A stretch of DNA of 64,000 bases from Synechococcus sp. CC9605. Lineage in GTDB: Bacteria > Cyanobacteriota > Cyanobacteriia > PCC-6307 > Cyanobiaceae. Numbering within the stretch: the first letter of the stretch is position 1; each line of letters begins with the position of its first letter. Below the pieces are notes generated by a model. It did not search any database, was not told the origin of the DNA, and saw only the letters and a list, made by a program, of their open reading frames with translations. The stretch covers positions 1,240,001 through 1,304,000 of the forward strand of contig NC_007516.1 of assembly GCF_000012625.1 (NCBI RefSeq), given 5' to 3'. Of this stretch, positions 61,700-64,000 are shown piece after piece. A program made the translations under genes and the position numbers.

Positions 61700-63378
61700 C
61701 GATCCCGCAACTGCCGTTGTTCCGTTGTGCACCCAGGATCCCAATCCAACGTCCAATGGTCCACACCCGTGTCAGGAAACAGACGGGTCTCCTTCATCAG
61801 GCTTCGGCGTGCGTAGGTGACGTTCACACATTCATGCTTCTCAAGCAGAACGGAAAGGTCACTGCTGCGTCGCACCCGGTAGCCATTGATCGCCAACAGC
61901 TCATCGCCCACCACAAGTCCAGCCCGCTGCCCGGGACTGTCGCGCCGCACCCGCTGAATCAAAGCGGCGCCCTCAGCGTCCTTGAGGGTGAGTCCATGGT
62001 CGGGGTGCTTGAGCGGCACAGGGTCCATGCGCAGCCCCAGAGCCTCCACGCAATCGATCAGGGGAAGGGCCTCGGGTTGATCCAGCCATTGATCCAGATC
62101 CGTCGCAAGATCGGCATCCCATCGAGCCACTGCAGCCTTGATGTGATCACGGCTGTAGCCGCGGGCCTGAAGGCCGGGACCCTGCCACAACTCCCGCAGG
62201 ATTGCCGCCATGGAGTGGCCCCGCTGACGCAGGCGCACATCAAGGCAGAAAGCCACTGCCGCACCGAGGCGGTAGTAGCTGATCTGGCTGTCCCGCGAGG
62301 CTGGCGTCGCTTTGTACAGCTTGATCCACGCCTCACGGGCACTGGCCGCCAGCGACTGGATCGAACAGCCGGGTGACATCAGAACGCTGGACAGCTCCTC
62401 TCCCAGATCCTTGAGCAGGGTCGGCCGATCCGAACAGCCCGCCAACATGGGCAGGCTGAGGTCGAAGTAACTGGTGATTCCCTCAGCAAACCAGAGGCCT
62501 TCGGTGATCACCGCCTGCCCGTAGTCGTAGGGGCGAAGCTCAACGGGTCGCAGCCGCCGCACATTCCACTGGTGCAGGTATTCATGGCCGATCAGCTGCA
62601 AGAGCTGCCGGTAGCCCTTGGGCTTGGCCAGAGCCGACCAGCTGAACTGCAGAACCGCACTGTGGTCGTGTTCCAGGCCGCCATAGCCCTGATCGAGCAG
62701 TTGCAGCACCAGCTGATAGCGGTCCCCCGCCGGAGGAGGGGTTCCCAGCAAGCGACAAGTGGCGCTGCACACCTTCTCGATGTCGCTGATGAAGTTCGGC
62801 GGCCAACCCATCGGGGGCGTGCCGATCAGCAGCAGCTCATGGCTCTTGCCCTCCACCATGAAGGGTTCTGCCTGGAACGGCCCCGCATGCAGCGGACTGT
62901 CCACGAGGGCATCGAAATCGGCAGCGACCCAGCCCTCAGCGCTGGTCTCCAGCGGCAGATGCACACTCCAGTGCTCCGGAGCCCTAACAGCAACGTGATG
63001 CGGTGACCAGCGGCAGCCGTCGATGTCCATCGCAACAGCAGCGAGACAGAGCGACGCGAAATCAGGATCGAGCAAACCGGTGCGGACGGTCAGATCCCGG
63101 GCTTCAAGCTGATAGTTGAGGGTGAGCGGGCTCAGATCCGGCAGATCACAGAGCCACTGGTGCGGCGCCATCCGACGCACCGGAAGCTCCTCGCCGTTGG
63201 CCAGCAGCTGCAGGCTGTGCAGGTGCTGGGCGTGATCACGCACCGTGTACGACCCTGGTGTCCACACCGGCAGCTGGAAGGTCTGGCGTTGGCTCTGCGG
63301 TGTCCACTGGATGGACATCGCAATGGTCTGTATTTCGGGATGGCTCAGATCGAGCCGGACCTGAACCGGTTCGAACAC
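61681..63378 (-). CDS. M61 family peptidase with PDZ domain
   Basis: Zinc aminopeptidase of the glycyl-aminopeptidase family, 565 residues. An N-terminal beta domain is followed by the catalytic HExxH at GHEYLHQW (His265, His269) and the family segment LWFAEGITSYFD with the third ligand Glu. A C-terminal PDZ domain (GLVVGDELLAINGYRV) follows. No signal peptide is evident. It is 1 bp from the DUF1257 gene upstream. Confidence 0.9.
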   Translation of the reverse strand: MFEPVQVRLDLSHPEIQTIAMSIQWTPQSQRQTFQLPVWTPGSYTVRDHAQHLHSLQLLANGEELPVRRMAPHQWLCDLPDLSPLTLNYQLEARDLTVRTGLLDPDFASLCLAAVAMDIDGCRWSPHHVAVRAPEHWSVHLPLETSAEGWVAADFDALVDSPLHAGPFQAEPFMVEGKSHELLLIGTPPMGWPPNFISDIEKVCSATCRLLGTPPPAGDRYQLVLQLLDQGYGGLEHDHSAVLQFSWSALAKPKGYRQLLQLIGHEYLHQWNVRRLRPVELRPYDYGQAVITEGLWFAEGITSYFDLSLPMLAGCSDRPTLLKDLGEELSSVLMSPGCSIQSLAASAREAWIKLYKATPASRDSQISYYRLGAAVAFCLDVRLRQRGHSMAAILRELWQGPGLQARGYSRDHIKAAVARWDADLATDLDQWLDQPEALPLIDCVEALGLRMDPVPLKHPDHGLTLKDAEGAALIQRVRRDSPGQRAGLVVGDELLAINGYRVRRSSDLSVLLEKHECVNVTYARRSLMKETRLFPDTGVDHWTLDWDPGCTTEQRQLRDRWFEIV

Positions 63379-63379
63379 G

Positions 63380-63730
63380 TCAGTTGGTCTGCAGGATCAG
63401 CTCGGCGGAACCCATGCGACCAAGGTGCACTTGGTCGATGGCATGGAGCAGGGCGTAGCGACGGGTCACCCGCTGCAAGCGTTGTTCAAGCCCCGGCTGG
63501 CGGCTGATCCGTTGGATATCGCCATGCATCACTATCGTGCCGTCCTCGCGCTGGGTCCAGCCCAGGGGCATGGCAGAGCCTTGGGACGCGAGCACATCCA
63601 CGGCATTGGAGTCGTCCGCGAATCCCTTCAATTCGGTCGATCGCTTCACCGTGAAGCCCTCATCACGAAGGGCCTGGACCAGACGCTCGAGGTCGGTGAA
63701 AACAGTCGGCAGGATGGAGAGATGGGACAT
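63380..63730 (-). CDS. DUF1257 (Ycf35-like) protein
   Basis: Protein of 116 residues beginning MSHLSILPTVFTDLERLVQALRD, the typical start of DUF1257 and chloroplast Ycf35. Function unknown; widespread in cyanobacteria and plastids. It is divergent from purN with only about 15 bp between start codons, and tightly coupled to the M61 peptidase gene downstream. Confidence 0.85.
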   Translation of the reverse strand: MSHLSILPTVFTDLERLVQALRDEGFTVKRSTELKGFADDSNAVDVLASQGSAMPLGWTQREDGTIVMHGDIQRISRQPGLEQRLQRVTRRYALLHAIDQVHLGRMGSAELILQTN

Positions 63731-63745
63731 GGACCGAACCCCGCT

Positions 63746-64000
63746 TTGACAGACCCTAGCCACAACAATCGAGCTGACCAGGCCCCGCTGCAGTTGGGGG
63801 TGATGGCATCTGGAAGCGGCAGCAACTTCGAGGCCGTGGTCCAGGCGATTCAGGCGGGGGATCTCAACGCGCGGATCCAGCGGCTGGTGGTGAACAATCC
63901 GGGCTGTGGTGCCCAGCAGCGGGCGGAGCGTCTTGGCATTCCTGTATCGGTGCTCGACCATCGCAGGATCAAGGACCGGCGCGAGCTGGACGGCGAACTG
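63746..64000 (+). CDS. purN: Phosphoribosylglycinamide formyltransferase, 3' part outside window
   Basis: Transfers a formyl group to GAR in purine synthesis. The visible 85 codons include LQLGVMASGSGSNFEAVVQAI, the N-terminal beta-strand and phosphate loop of PurN, then VVNNPGCGAQQRAERLGIPV. No ATG precedes this conserved start, so TTG 63746 is proposed; a GTG just before the strand is possible but would remove part of it. Cut by the window end. Confidence 0.88.
   Translation, partial: MTDPSHNNRADQAPLQLGVMASGSGSNFEAVVQAIQAGDLNARIQRLVVNNPGCGAQQRAERLGIPVSVLDHRRIKDRRELDGEL

Overview
The window is a piece of a cyanobacterial chromosome, most probably a marine picocyanobacterium (Synechococcus, subcluster 5.1 type). 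The evidence is the allophycocyanin-B gene apcD, a cemA/PcxA-type proton-extrusion protein, Psb32, a cytochrome b6 haem-c assembly factor (CCB type), HemJ, a Ycf35-like protein, a cyanobacterial-type Hfq, aerobic-type CobN with cobalamin-dependent MetH, and a high-GC, densely packed, strongly overlapping gene layout. No strain is named because that would need a database search.

Layout. 1-17.6 kb is core: a truncated 2-Cys peroxiredoxin, tRNA-Met(CAU), a LysM/M23 peptidase, a leftward block trmL-cobU-pcxA-psb32-TerB-like, a CCB protein, lptC-metG, an FAD oxidoreductase, an RNase II-family nuclease with rpsR-rpmG, pheT, rlmD and apcD. 17.6-25.9 kb is mixed: a UPF0114 membrane protein with no good start codon, a J-domain protein, a DUF3370 protein, a sigma-70 pseudogene with three lesions, an Ap4A phosphorylase-like protein, a SpoIID/LytB protein, an SDR enzyme and small conserved proteins. 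25.9-46.8 kb is core: metH, ilvE, cobN, a PHP phosphoesterase, hemJ, a photolyase/cryptochrome-like protein, uvrC, a flavin reductase, coaD, a DivIVA/Cdv3-like coiled-coil protein, dacB, DUF4330 and DUF1995 proteins, a cysteine desulfurase and dapF. 54.7-64 kb is core again: hfq, leuS, pgi, a lysozyme-like-fold protein, a TIGR03643/DUF2805 protein, an amidase, an M61 peptidase, a DUF1257 protein and the start of purN.

The most interesting part is 46.76-54.66 kb. It looks like an integrated mobile element of about 7.9 kb inserted exactly at the 5' end of dapF. An 18-bp sequence containing the dapF start codon and first codons (46756-46773) is repeated with one mismatch at 54642-54659, directly in front of hfq. 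A tyrosine-recombinase gene (53375-54577) lies just inside the right repeat. Between the repeats the DNA is poor in genes and visibly richer in A+T. It holds tandem repeats, hairpins, a winged-helix protein, a ribbon-helix-helix-like frame without ATG, a Cys-rich small protein plus a truncated second copy of its tail, a two-helix membrane peptide, a lipoprotein and a secreted protein. Removing the element restores a divergent dapF/hfq pair 27 bp apart. The insertion has therefore separated both genes from their former upstream DNA and placed element DNA in front of each.
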